A stretch of DNA of 22,904 nucleotides from a virus. A program made the position numbers and the translations under genes. The number at the start of each line of letters is the position of its first letter. Positions within the stretch are counted from its first letter, which is position 1. The notes under the pieces are model-generated. The model worked only from the letters and a program-made list of their open reading frames with translations, was not told the DNA's origin and did no database searches. Below, piece by piece: positions 13,328-20,279 of this stretch. The stretch lies in the IMG/VR virus record IMGVR_UViG_3300025093_000133, positions 1 to 22,904 of that record; one strand, given 5' to 3'.

Positions 13328-13715
13328 TTGGTGTGTAATAGACCTTGCGTACTTTGTAGGCTAGTAAAAGTCCTTCAACGCTAAGTCTGACATCGTCTCT
13401 TTCTAGTGCTTTTCCTAAATTGTTTAGGATCGTATCCCAACGGCTTCTCAATCTGAGAGGCTGTTTTTCTTTGAGGGAAAATAAGAAAACCCACTGTGGA
13501 TGTAGCGGGCGTACTGGTCTTTTTTTATTTAATAGATTAATGGAATCATCATCATTCCATGTGAAGCCTTTAAGTTCATTTGGCGTCTTGCCAAAGGTGG
13601 CAACCATGCCCATTAACCATCCCACGTCATGGTGGCCATTCAAGGCTCTTAACGAAAACACTTCATCAACGATCCGTGGATCACTCGGTAAATGCCGGTG
13701 AATCATGGTAATCAA
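13290..13715 (-). CDS. Shortened tyrosine-recombinase-like protein, catalytic residues replaced
   Basis: The stretch WLMGMVATFGKTPNELKGFTW... (about residues 33-53), then INLLNKKRPVRPLHPQWVFLF, follows the catalytic domain of tyrosine recombinases of the cyanobacterial type (GxRPxEL, then a Lys hairpin, then RPV-PL-P-W). At the first catalytic position GLRPxEL reads GKTPNEL, so the essential Arg is Thr. The HxxR box seems to be YKVR in LLLAYKVRKVYY (about 115-126). The protein stops 15 residues later, with no room for the usual catalytic Tyr region. At 141 aa it also lacks the N-terminal core-binding domain. It is therefore probably not an active integrase; it could be a DNA-binding remnant or regulator. 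A near-consensus promoter lies upstream at 13808-13836. Confidence 0.6.
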   Translation of the reverse strand: MITMIHRHLPSDPRIVDEVFSLRALNGHHDVGWLMGMVATFGKTPNELKGFTWNDDDSINLLNKKRPVRPLHPQWVFLFSLKEKQPLRLRSRWDTILNNLGKALERDDVRLSVEGLLLAYKVRKVYYTPIKRQENRCLVPS

Positions 13716-13781
13716 GCTTCAATAGGTGAACTATAAACACGAAGCAAACCCAATAACGTATTTAATGTTCTTTTAATCAAA

Positions 13782-13809
13782 AAGACTTATGTCTTCCTGA
13801 TTAAGACAT
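13782..13809 (-). promoter_or_regulatory. Alternative hairpins around the start of the integrase-like transcript
   Basis: AAGAC-ATAA-GTCTT (minus strand, 13782-13795) is followed by TTTGATT, and overlaps a second pairing ATGTCTT/AAGACAT (13789-13795 with 13803-13809). The first lies in the predicted leader just after the start site and resembles a weak early terminator or a 5' stabilising stem. It could equally end the transcript of the 570-aa gene. Confidence 0.35.
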
Positions 13810-13836
13810 TATAAAGGTTAAACTTTGTCAAGTCAA
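13808..13836 (-). promoter_or_regulatory. Strong sigma-70 promoter for the integrase-like gene
   Basis: On the minus strand: TTGACT (13831-13836), a 17-bp spacer, and TATAAT (13808-13813). This is the best promoter match in the window. The expected start near 13801 leaves a leader of about 85 nt before the ATG at 13715. Confidence 0.65.
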
Positions 13837-13837
13837 A

Positions 13838-15550
13838 TTAGTAGTTAGTACCTATGGGGAATTCCCAGGGTTTTACGTCGTAGTTGGGACTATTACCTGC
13901 TGAAGTTGGAACCTGCCCAGATACTGGTGCATATCTTTGATCGTCTTTATCTATCATAATGAAATTTTGTAATTGAATAAATTCTGTAGGAATATTTATC
14001 AAACGCTGAATCATCGGGAAGACCATTGGTGACTGGAAGTTATAGGGAGGAACGTCCATGTAACTTAAACCATAGGTTGTTAAGCGTTCAAAATATTTAC
14101 GCTGTTGTTTTCTTGTCTTATCAACCAATCTTTCTTCCCATTCGCTAATGAGTCCTACTTCTACAGGAAAGTCAGAAGGTTCATTTGGAAATACTCCATC
14201 TTGATAACGCATTGCATAAATGTGTTTGCAATAGCGGTATTGATCAAGAGTATATGTCCAGTTATCTGTAATTTCTGTAATAGTATCTCCACTTTGTTTG
14301 TAATCTCCATAAATTGCTAATCCTTCAGCCACTGCATTTGGATTTGGTTTATCTCCAAAACCTCTTCTATATAAGCCGCCAAAGTCGTCAAAAACTTCTG
14401 GTTGTTGCCTATAAAGTTTTTTTGGATCTCTTGCATCTTTACCTGATTCAGAAAGAGAAACACCCGAGGTATTGAAATCAGTAGGCTCTCCACTTGGATA
14501 AACAATAGTTAACAATCGATTATTAACAAGTCCACTTGTAATTTCTGTCTGAGCAGCATTCAAAAAATTACCTTTAAATTTAATTTCTTCATAGCGTCCT
14601 GGTTTAACTGTTGCTGCTCTTTGTTTAAAAAATAAAGGCTTTTTCTTTAAGCCAAGACTTGATAAGTATGTGTAATTTCTTCTTGTAAAATCTTGGCAAG
14701 TACAACAGTACCTAGCGCCAAGCTGAAGGAATCTACCTGATTCAAATGGAATTCTAGAGGGTGTTTGAAGAACACCGTCAAGTGTTGCTTGAGTTGAGCC
14801 TAGTTTTTCAATTTGAAGGATACCTTGATATTGATCAACATTAACTAAAACAGCTTGTACAAATCCAAATCTTCTGCCTGTTTGAGGATCTCTTGTTTCT
14901 TTATCAATCGGTGTACCAGAGACAGTTAAAATTGTGTCTTCTAATGTATCTCCATTGATGGGTTTTGCTTCTCTTCCATCAGGTAGTTCAACAAATAAAG
15001 GAGGAGGTACTGGGCCACTTATTCCTGATATTGTGACTGAACTAAATGTACCGCTTAATTGTATATACCAATAATTTGTATTATCTTGTCCTTTGCCTAA
15101 GAATAATTTGTCAGGGGGAGCCTCGCCTGATACTGCAAGTCTTACACCTTGTTGATCTTCTAGGTTGTCAAATCTTAAATTTCCTGCTCTTGTAACACCG
15201 CACCATTGCATTCCCAATTCTTTATTTTCACTTGCATAACCTTGAATTGCGCCTGTAATTACCGGGCTTCTATTTCCAATGATGTCATTCCCACTTGTAA
15301 AAGGAATATTGTATTCAAAGTTATAAAAGAACGGCCTCAGGACGCCATTAGCAGCTCCAAGCTCCCATCCTCTTCTCCACCTTGACCAAGTTGATTCACG
15401 GTTACTTGTATATAAAGAATCTGGAACGCTACCTCCAAATTCACCTTTAACAGGTGCTACTTTAAATTTTTTAATCTCTGGCTTACCGATATCAGAAAAG
15501 GAGGAACTTCCGAAATTTCCGAAGTTTCCTCCTGGCCTTCTTCTTGCCAT
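13838..15550 (-). CDS. Probable virion structural protein, 570 aa
   Basis: The N-terminus is basic and Gly-rich (MARRRPGGNFGNFGSSSF). The body is mixed alpha/beta with Ser-Gly-Thr surface-like stretches near 165-180 (SGTFSSVTISGISG). There is a CCTC cluster near residue 285 (ARYCCTCQDF) and an aromatic-rich region near 430-445 (YRYCKHIYAMRYQDG). The C-terminus is Pro/Tyr rich and contains VPPYNFQSPMVFP. No known fold or enzyme motif is recognised. It lies one base downstream of the 259-aa gene in the leftward virion series and is the last gene of that series before the regulatory island. Tail or neck function is possible; this is context only. Confidence 0.65.
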   Translation of the reverse strand: MARRRPGGNFGNFGSSSFSDIGKPEIKKFKVAPVKGEFGGSVPDSLYTSNRESTWSRWRRGWELGAANGVLRPFFYNFEYNIPFTSGNDIIGNRSPVITGAIQGYASENKELGMQWCGVTRAGNLRFDNLEDQQGVRLAVSGEAPPDKLFLGKGQDNTNYWYIQLSGTFSSVTISGISGPVPPPLFVELPDGREAKPINGDTLEDTILTVSGTPIDKETRDPQTGRRFGFVQAVLVNVDQYQGILQIEKLGSTQATLDGVLQTPSRIPFESGRFLQLGARYCCTCQDFTRRNYTYLSSLGLKKKPLFFKQRAATVKPGRYEEIKFKGNFLNAAQTEITSGLVNNRLLTIVYPSGEPTDFNTSGVSLSESGKDARDPKKLYRQQPEVFDDFGGLYRRGFGDKPNPNAVAEGLAIYGDYKQSGDTITEITDNWTYTLDQYRYCKHIYAMRYQDGVFPNEPSDFPVEVGLISEWEERLVDKTRKQQRKYFERLTTYGLSYMDVPPYNFQSPMVFPMIQRLINIPTEFIQLQNFIMIDKDDQRYAPVSGQVPTSAGNSPNYDVKPWEFPIGTNY

Positions 15551-15551
15551 A

Positions 15552-16331
15552 TCAATAGAAGCCGCCTTGTGCGATCACATGTACACCTGGGATATAACCA
15601 GATGGTGTGTTATATACACCTCTTTGTTGAATACCAACATAGAGACGCATTCCTCGCTGTAGATGAATAGCACGATTCCTCAAGGGAGATGCTGGTCCTA
15701 ATCCTTGTGTATTTCCTGTATTAGGAACAGGAGTTGCAAGTTCTGGGAGCTCATCAGTACAATCTGCAGCTACTTCATTAACACCAAGTGTTTTAGTAAA
15801 TAAAAGTTTATAATCACCATCGCCTGGAATCGGCACAGTCGTGCCGCTCGTCAAATAAGCAACAAAAGTAAGACTAGGTAATACGCCTGATTCAACAGGA
15901 GTAAATGTGAAGTCAGGTTCACCACTATATTCAATTTCTGTATTTACACTACCTGTTGCGGTTGGATTAACATAAGTATAGTAACCTACGCCAGAACCGG
16001 CTGGATTAGACAAAACTCCTGTTTCTTGGATAAAAATAGTTTGTCCACTGACTAATCCAATATAGTCACCTGAAGTTGTGGAGTTAATTGTGTAATCAGG
16101 AGTAAGGGTCACATTAGTGTTATCCCTATGGATGCGGATAGCATCGATAACACCTCCACTATTATTATCAGAAGCTAAGGCAGCATCCATGTCAACAAGG
16201 ATGGCAGGATTCTGACCACCCAAAACAACAAAACTACTTTCGCTGCCAACAACTTGATTTGTAAGACGCGTTGAACGAACTAAAGGGCGATCAACGAATA
16301 CAGGTTGCTTATTGGTATTCGTAGTGGTCAT
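15552..16331 (-). CDS. Probable virion structural protein, 259 aa, beta-rich
   Basis: The protein is rich in Thr, Ser, Gly, Val and Pro, with strands such as VTLTPDYTINSTTSGDYIGLVSGQTIFI (about 75-102), and lacks long hydrophobic helices. The end (RGMRLYVGIQQRGVYNTPSGYIPGVHVIAQGGFY) suggests a beta-barrel or jelly-roll-like surface protein. TATACT (16354-16359, minus strand) lies upstream and could be a -10 giving a roughly 16-nt leader. The gene is followed one base later by the 570-aa gene. It is unrecognised; a head decoration, tail tube or adaptor protein are all possible. Confidence 0.6.
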   Translation of the reverse strand: MTTTNTNKQPVFVDRPLVRSTRLTNQVVGSESSFVVLGGQNPAILVDMDAALASDNNSGGVIDAIRIHRDNTNVTLTPDYTINSTTSGDYIGLVSGQTIFIQETGVLSNPAGSGVGYYTYVNPTATGSVNTEIEYSGEPDFTFTPVESGVLPSLTFVAYLTSGTTVPIPGDGDYKLLFTKTLGVNEVAADCTDELPELATPVPNTGNTQGLGPASPLRNRAIHLQRGMRLYVGIQQRGVYNTPSGYIPGVHVIAQGGFY

Positions 16332-16366
16332 ATCTAGTTAATAGTTATTTTCTAGTATAAGATGTT

Positions 16367-17053
16367 TTAGCCAATGTATCCTTGCAGATATTGCATTGGG
16401 TTTAGATATCCACTTCCCATTCCAGTGGCTTGTGCAAATAGTAATGGATCCAAGGTTGGATTTAAAGCTGCATCAGGATCAATAATTCCCGCTGGTTGTC
16501 TTGTATTTTTTCTAATTAATTTTTTTAATTCTGATGCTAAAAGATTATCTACATAACCTGAAAGGAATGATTTTTCTTTTTCTTTTGTTTTATCTTCTGT
16601 CTGATTACTTGGTATGGAATCAGGAACATCGGTATTTGTAGTATTGTTTTGAGGTACGTTATTAAAGGTTTGCGGACTATCAATTGCTGTATCTAAAGCA
16701 GCTTGAGATGATTCAGGTAGAAATTTTTTATATGATTGATTTGTATATGCTCCCCAAGCGTTCAATCCTTGTTGGTCATAAATAGCTTTAGCGACCCTTA
16801 AATTAGTCATCGGGTCATATAATTCTTCATTTGATTCAAGACCAAATTGACGACGTCTTTCTGGTCCTATGTCACCAATCATATTGACCTGAGTTAAACC
16901 ATAAGATAAATCTGGCCCTCTGGGATTAAATGCATCTGATCTGCCTCCGGATTCTGCCATTGTGATAGCAGTCATTGTTGGGATGTCACTCTCTGGAAAT
17001 CCCGCTTGTCGCAGCATCTTTGCGATTTCAGCTTTCGTGTAAACCTTAGACAT
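16367..17053 (-). CDS. Virion-associated lytic transglycosylase-domain protein
   Basis: Residues 1-110 form a lysozyme-like transglycosylase (SLT) domain. It has TAITMAESGGRSDAFNPRG with Glu34 as the likely catalytic acid, then YGLTQVNMIG and LRVAKAIYDQQGLNAWGAYTN. Such domains locally open peptidoglycan during DNA entry. The C-terminal half is a low-complexity linker rich in Asn, Thr and Pro, then a KEKEKSFLSGYVDNLL segment and a hydrophobic MGSGYLNPMQYLQGYIG end. Its place in the structural series (start overlapping the upstream stop as TAATG) argues for a virion component, not an endolysin. The endolysin is a separate gene at 9007-9672. Confidence 0.82.
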   Translation of the reverse strand: MSKVYTKAEIAKMLRQAGFPESDIPTMTAITMAESGGRSDAFNPRGPDLSYGLTQVNMIGDIGPERRRQFGLESNEELYDPMTNLRVAKAIYDQQGLNAWGAYTNQSYKKFLPESSQAALDTAIDSPQTFNNVPQNNTTNTDVPDSIPSNQTEDKTKEKEKSFLSGYVDNLLASELKKLIRKNTRQPAGIIDPDAALNPTLDPLLFAQATGMGSGYLNPMQYLQGYIG

Positions 17054-18465
17054 TACATTCCCATGCCTCGACGAATTGCGTCTACTTCTGCCTGTCCGAT
17101 TAATTGTTCAAGCATATATGTGGCATCAGCAATACTTGCTTCTTGAGCACCACGTTTGAATTCAGCTTGATAGGGAGTGTCTTGTACTTGAGCAGTAGCA
17201 AGTTCACTACCCGAATCAGCTTCAATCATTGATCCTGGCAGAGTTGTACCACGGGTTTTAATATTACCTTGAAGTGTAGAGTTCACTCTTTCTGGGAACA
17301 TTGACGCCATTAATGGGTTAATATTTTGCGCCTTACTGAATTTTTGGTCATAGATTTTACGATTAATAGCAAGTCCCAGATCACGAACAGCATCCATTTC
17401 ACTTTGAGTTGTTGCAAGCTTACGGCCTTGACCATAAACAGCAAGGTTGTAAGCATAAGGATCCATCATCGACTGTTCAGGTGAAGATGGAAGATTGTTA
17501 GAAGGAGGCGGAGGAAGGATAGGAGCTGGAGGAGGAGTATCTGAATTAAAAGTATATTCACGAGTTGATGGTGAGTAGGTAGCTGAATCGCCTGCATCCA
17601 TATCACCACGTCTAAAAGTTCCGGGTAAACCCTTACCTGTTTTTGGATCAACGTCAACAATTCCAGGGATGCCGTTAAGTGTTGCGGCTGCAGTTAGTTC
17701 AGATAAGGTGCTAGGTCCACCAGGGCCTGCATCCATATCACCAGATCCGCCATAGCGAGCACGCATCGCTAAAGGATCTGTGTCTACTCCTCGCTCTAAA
17801 CGTTTCTGCATTTCTTCTGTTGTCAATGCATAACCTGGATCTCCTGTTGCATCTTGATACCTTTTTTGTATAGCTCTTTTTCTAGCAAAATCCGGATTAA
17901 GAGCTTGGCCAATTGCATCAATACCCATTAAACCAAGTTCAACAAGTCCTCCACGGCCTATATTTTTAATGCCTTTAAATTTTTTCGCAACAGAACCTGT
18001 TTTTTTTACCGCTTGCATTGCGTCTCGGGTCATTCCATAATCACGTTGGAAAGGACCTCCACCAGGTAATCGCGTATTAGGATTAAACGTCATTCCAGGA
18101 GTATTACTGCCGCCAACGCCTACACCAGGTGCTCTAAATGCTCCGCCTGGACCTTGACCTGCGGGCCTTCCAGGGGGTTGAAGGCCTCTCTCGGCCATCC
18201 TAAGATTCCTTTGAATTTGATTACGTGCTGCTTCTTTTGCAGAGCCTTCAGGCATATCTGCAAGATCACTAACCTGACCAATAATGTTAATAGGCGCATT
18301 TTGAATGCCAGCGCCTGTGAAGCTTCTTGGTAAATTTCTCTGTAAAGCTGAATCAACTTGTGAACCAAGCTGTTGATAAGACCTCGTGCCAATAGGATCA
18401 ATCGGTGACGAAGCCACTCCGGTAAACCGGCCAAGTCCTTGCATCAAAAGTTCGTATGGATTCAT
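17053..18465 (-). CDS. Pro/Gly-rich virion-region protein, 470 aa
   Basis: The N-terminal part is Gln/Gly/Pro rich and probably disordered, with PPGRPAGQGPGGAF near residue 97. A short hydrophobic region follows near 175-190 (GLVELGLMGIDAIGQAL). Further on is a poly-Pro stretch (PPPAPILPPPPS near 312-323). The C-terminal 130 residues are helical, with Ala/Gln/Met-rich segments. There is no known enzyme motif. The ATG at 18465 follows the upstream stop by two bases, and the stop overlaps the transglycosylase start. An injected internal protein is a reasonable guess, since it is coupled to a virion transglycosylase. The family is not recognised. Confidence 0.6.
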   Translation of the reverse strand: MNPYELLMQGLGRFTGVASSPIDPIGTRSYQQLGSQVDSALQRNLPRSFTGAGIQNAPINIIGQVSDLADMPEGSAKEAARNQIQRNLRMAERGLQPPGRPAGQGPGGAFRAPGVGVGGSNTPGMTFNPNTRLPGGGPFQRDYGMTRDAMQAVKKTGSVAKKFKGIKNIGRGGLVELGLMGIDAIGQALNPDFARKRAIQKRYQDATGDPGYALTTEEMQKRLERGVDTDPLAMRARYGGSGDMDAGPGGPSTLSELTAAATLNGIPGIVDVDPKTGKGLPGTFRRGDMDAGDSATYSPSTREYTFNSDTPPPAPILPPPPSNNLPSSPEQSMMDPYAYNLAVYGQGRKLATTQSEMDAVRDLGLAINRKIYDQKFSKAQNINPLMASMFPERVNSTLQGNIKTRGTTLPGSMIEADSGSELATAQVQDTPYQAEFKRGAQEASIADATYMLEQLIGQAEVDAIRRGMGM

Positions 18466-18467
18466 GA

Positions 18468-18947
18468 TCAGCGGGTAGTGATGTTCAAATAGACGTTTGC
18501 GCCAATTGCTGTATCAGCGGGTCCGGGTAAGGCCTGAATAAATTCAGCTCCTGAACGTTCATATCGATAACGCGCTTGCATTGGATCCTTATAGTTTGGA
18601 ACATATAAGATGTAGGCAAGCCAGTTAGTTTCGTACAGATATACGTCGTTCCATAATCTTAAGGCATCCCTAACATTGCTAGAACGAATCGTACGATCAA
18701 CGTCTCCAACGATGCCTTCAACTCTCGTACTCGGCGGTTGAAAGTCGTCTTCAAATGAAGCAAGCTGTGTTTTCTTTTCTGCAGCATCACAACGACCAAT
18801 GTGATATACGATTTTGTCTTGGAAGACAGAATCAGGTACAGAATTCATCGCCTCTTCAAGACGAGCATAATCACCTGCTGGAACACTAACAACGTAGTAA
18901 CCAAGGTGATATCTAATTCTGCTTTTATTAAATGTAGATAACTGCAC
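18468..18947 (-). CDS. Probable head-tail or virion protein, 159 aa, GTG start
   Basis: The start is GTG at 18947; no in-frame ATG lies between it and the upstream stop codon, and GGTGA is suitably spaced as a Shine-Dalgarno. The protein has RIRYHLGYYVVSVPAGDYARLEEAMNSVP, then KIVYHIGRCDAAEKK, and a beta-rich C-terminal part with NWLAYILYVPNYKDP. It is soluble, without a signal peptide. It is the first gene after an intrinsic terminator and has its own TATAAT (18970-18975). The size fits a neck or head-completion protein; this is by context only. Confidence 0.6.
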   Translation of the reverse strand: MQLSTFNKSRIRYHLGYYVVSVPAGDYARLEEAMNSVPDSVFQDKIVYHIGRCDAAEKKTQLASFEDDFQPPSTRVEGIVGDVDRTIRSSNVRDALRLWNDVYLYETNWLAYILYVPNYKDPMQARYRYERSGAEFIQALPGPADTAIGANVYLNITTR

Positions 18948-18969
18948 AACAGGTCACCATCATTCGTTA

Positions 18970-18975
18970 ATTATA
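18970..18975 (-). promoter_or_regulatory. Candidate -10 for the second virion transcription unit
   Basis: TATAAT on the minus strand, in GATTATAATTAACG, between the terminator at 18986-19011 and the GTG start at 18947. The predicted leader is about 16 nt. The -35 region is not consensus because it falls in the terminator stem. Confidence 0.45.
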
Positions 18976-18985
18976 ATCTGCGTAA

Positions 18986-19011
18986 ATAAAGAAAAAGCCC
19001 CGAAGGGCTTT
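18986..19011 (-). terminator. Rho-independent terminator after the KOW/HhH gene
   Basis: On the minus strand AAAGCCC-TTCG-GGGCTTT (18994-19011) is a perfect 7-bp stem with a TTCG tetraloop, followed by TTCTTTATT. The stem starts three bases after the TAA at 19015-19017. It should end the transcript covering the capsid gene and the two genes after it. Confidence 0.85.
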
Positions 19012-19014
19012 GTC

Positions 19015-19425
19015 TTAAACACGAACTAGATCTGCTGCAAATACTGAATCCCAATCAACGCGAGGAATTTGACGTAACTGCTCAAGGCTATTAAATCTTT
19101 CGCCCGACAATGACAGCTGCAAATCTTTAATATCTTTGGCAGTCTTTAATCCGACTCCTTTGATATGATCAGCAATCATTTGAGCCGTAGCTGAATTAAT
19201 GTTCAGCCGAGTTTCAGTTGGGAACTTGCGGGGCTCGTCTCCTTTAGCGGCATCCTTTACTTGTAAAGTTTTTACTCGTTTGGATGCTGCTTTATCTTCT
19301 TCAATTTCTGTTTTGTAAACAGTGAAGATGCGACCGTCTTGGTCTTCGACCATGTACCAATCGCCTTCATCCCACTCAGTTACAACTTTAACTCTTACTC
19401 CAGTTCGCTTGTGTTGATAGAGCAT
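19015..19425 (-). CDS. KOW/SH3-like plus helix-hairpin-helix protein, 136 aa
   Basis: The N-terminal 45 residues (VRVKVVTEWDEGDWYMVEDQDGRIFTVYKTEIE) look like a small KOW/SH3-type barrel. A charged linker follows, and the C-terminal 65 residues resemble a ComEA-like helix-hairpin-helix: RLNINSATAQMIADHIKGVG, then KTAKDI, then SLEQLRQIPRV. HhH domains bind DNA backbone, so the protein may touch packaged DNA, the portal vertex or a transcription complex. It sits between the abundant structural genes and the terminator. No Shine-Dalgarno is present; a perfect 9-bp hairpin ends one base before its ATG. Lysines are abundant in the linker. The domain calls are by eye, the HhH being the firmer one. 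Confidence 0.65.
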   Translation of the reverse strand: MLYQHKRTGVRVKVVTEWDEGDWYMVEDQDGRIFTVYKTEIEEDKAASKRVKTLQVKDAAKGDEPRKFPTETRLNINSATAQMIADHIKGVGLKTAKDIKDLQLSLSGERFNSLEQLRQIPRVDWDSVFAADLVRV

Positions 19426-19426
19426 A

Positions 19427-19452
19427 GAGACCAGTGTTTAATAACTGGTCTC
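19427..19452 (-). promoter_or_regulatory. Hairpin touching the start codon at 19425
   Basis: GAGACCAGT (19427-19435) and ACTGGTCTC (19444-19452) form a perfect 9-bp stem with an 8-nt A/T-rich loop. In the minus-strand mRNA the stem occupies the place of the ribosome binding site. There is no U-tract after it, so it fits translational control or RNA processing better than termination. Confidence 0.6.
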
Positions 19453-19471
19453 ATATTACTCTAATTAATTA

Positions 19472-20242
19472 TCAATAACCAGGGAGGTTGGTGACAATTT
19501 TGTAGGGAAGATATTGCTCCATGTCGTCATACTCAACAGCAACATCCTGACGGATAAAGCAGAGTTCAACGAGGATGTAACCGAAGCGACCAGCTGCCTT
19601 GTCAGCATCAGAGATTGCCCAGCCACCATTGGTGGAGGTAGAGCCTTCTGCAGCCTTGGAATAGACGCGGAAGTCTTGGTTGGCATCGTATTCCTTGTAC
19701 TCAACACCGCTAGCCAGTGGAGAAGAGCCTAAACCACCTGTACCTGCGGGGATGTTGTTACCAGAAGCGGTGATGTTAGCGCCTTCGACAACACCAGAGA
19801 TATCTTCAGGAGTTGTGGAAGTTCCGGGTCCGAATCCGATGACTTGAGTAGCACCTGAAGTGGTGATTCCGTCCAGGGCAACACGTCCGTCACCCCAACC
19901 AGAAGCAACAGAAACTGCAGAACGATAAACGTATGCAGGGCGATCAGTATCAGCGACAAGAGTCATGCCGGTGATGTTGACACGAGTGTGATCGTTCTTA
20001 TAAGGGGAAGGAATGATCACGTCGGCAACGGTGGTGTAGCCATCTCCAGTGGAGGTGGTTACAGGCACATAGCCACGCAGTTGATAGAACTGCCAACCGG
20101 GATTAGCGAGAACGGAGGTGGGGCCAGCCTTGGAGGCATCATTGACCGTACCACCTTGGGTAAGGTCAATGTTTTGGTACCAACCGTTCAGGGGCTCGGT
20201 CATGTCCCCTGGGTAGATTTTCTTAGCGGATAAGTATGCCAT
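19472..20242 (-). CDS. Probable abundant virion protein, 256 aa, downstream of the capsid gene
   Basis: The protein is Gly/Thr/Val/Asp rich, beta-like and soluble, starting MAYLSAKKIYPGDMTEPLNGWYQNIDLTQGG. It ends with an acidic, aromatic stretch (VEYDDMEQYLPYKIVTNLPGY). Its codons favour C-ending forms and are GC-richer than its neighbours, as in the capsid gene, which suggests high expression. A good Shine-Dalgarno (AAGGAGT) precedes the ATG at 20242. It lies 37 bp after the capsid gene. A capsid decoration or cement protein is the favoured guess by position and composition; a major tail protein is an alternative. The family is unrecognised. Confidence 0.65.
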   Translation of the reverse strand: MAYLSAKKIYPGDMTEPLNGWYQNIDLTQGGTVNDASKAGPTSVLANPGWQFYQLRGYVPVTTSTGDGYTTVADVIIPSPYKNDHTRVNITGMTLVADTDRPAYVYRSAVSVASGWGDGRVALDGITTSGATQVIGFGPGTSTTPEDISGVVEGANITASGNNIPAGTGGLGSSPLASGVEYKEYDANQDFRVYSKAAEGSTSTNGGWAISDADKAAGRFGYILVELCFIRQDVAVEYDDMEQYLPYKIVTNLPGY

Positions 20243-20279
20243 TTATGGACTCCTTATTTATGGTTTACGTTTAAACTAA

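Noticed and set aside
13716-13837. Search for an attachment site near the integrase-like gene
   Set aside because: No tRNA 3'-end-like sequence or long direct repeat was found; the region is explained by promoter and hairpins.
6512-20276. GTTTAAAC palindrome present in two intergenic gaps (6512-6519, 20269-20276)
   Set aside because: Only two copies, in AT-rich gaps and on different transcription units; too little to call a regulatory site.
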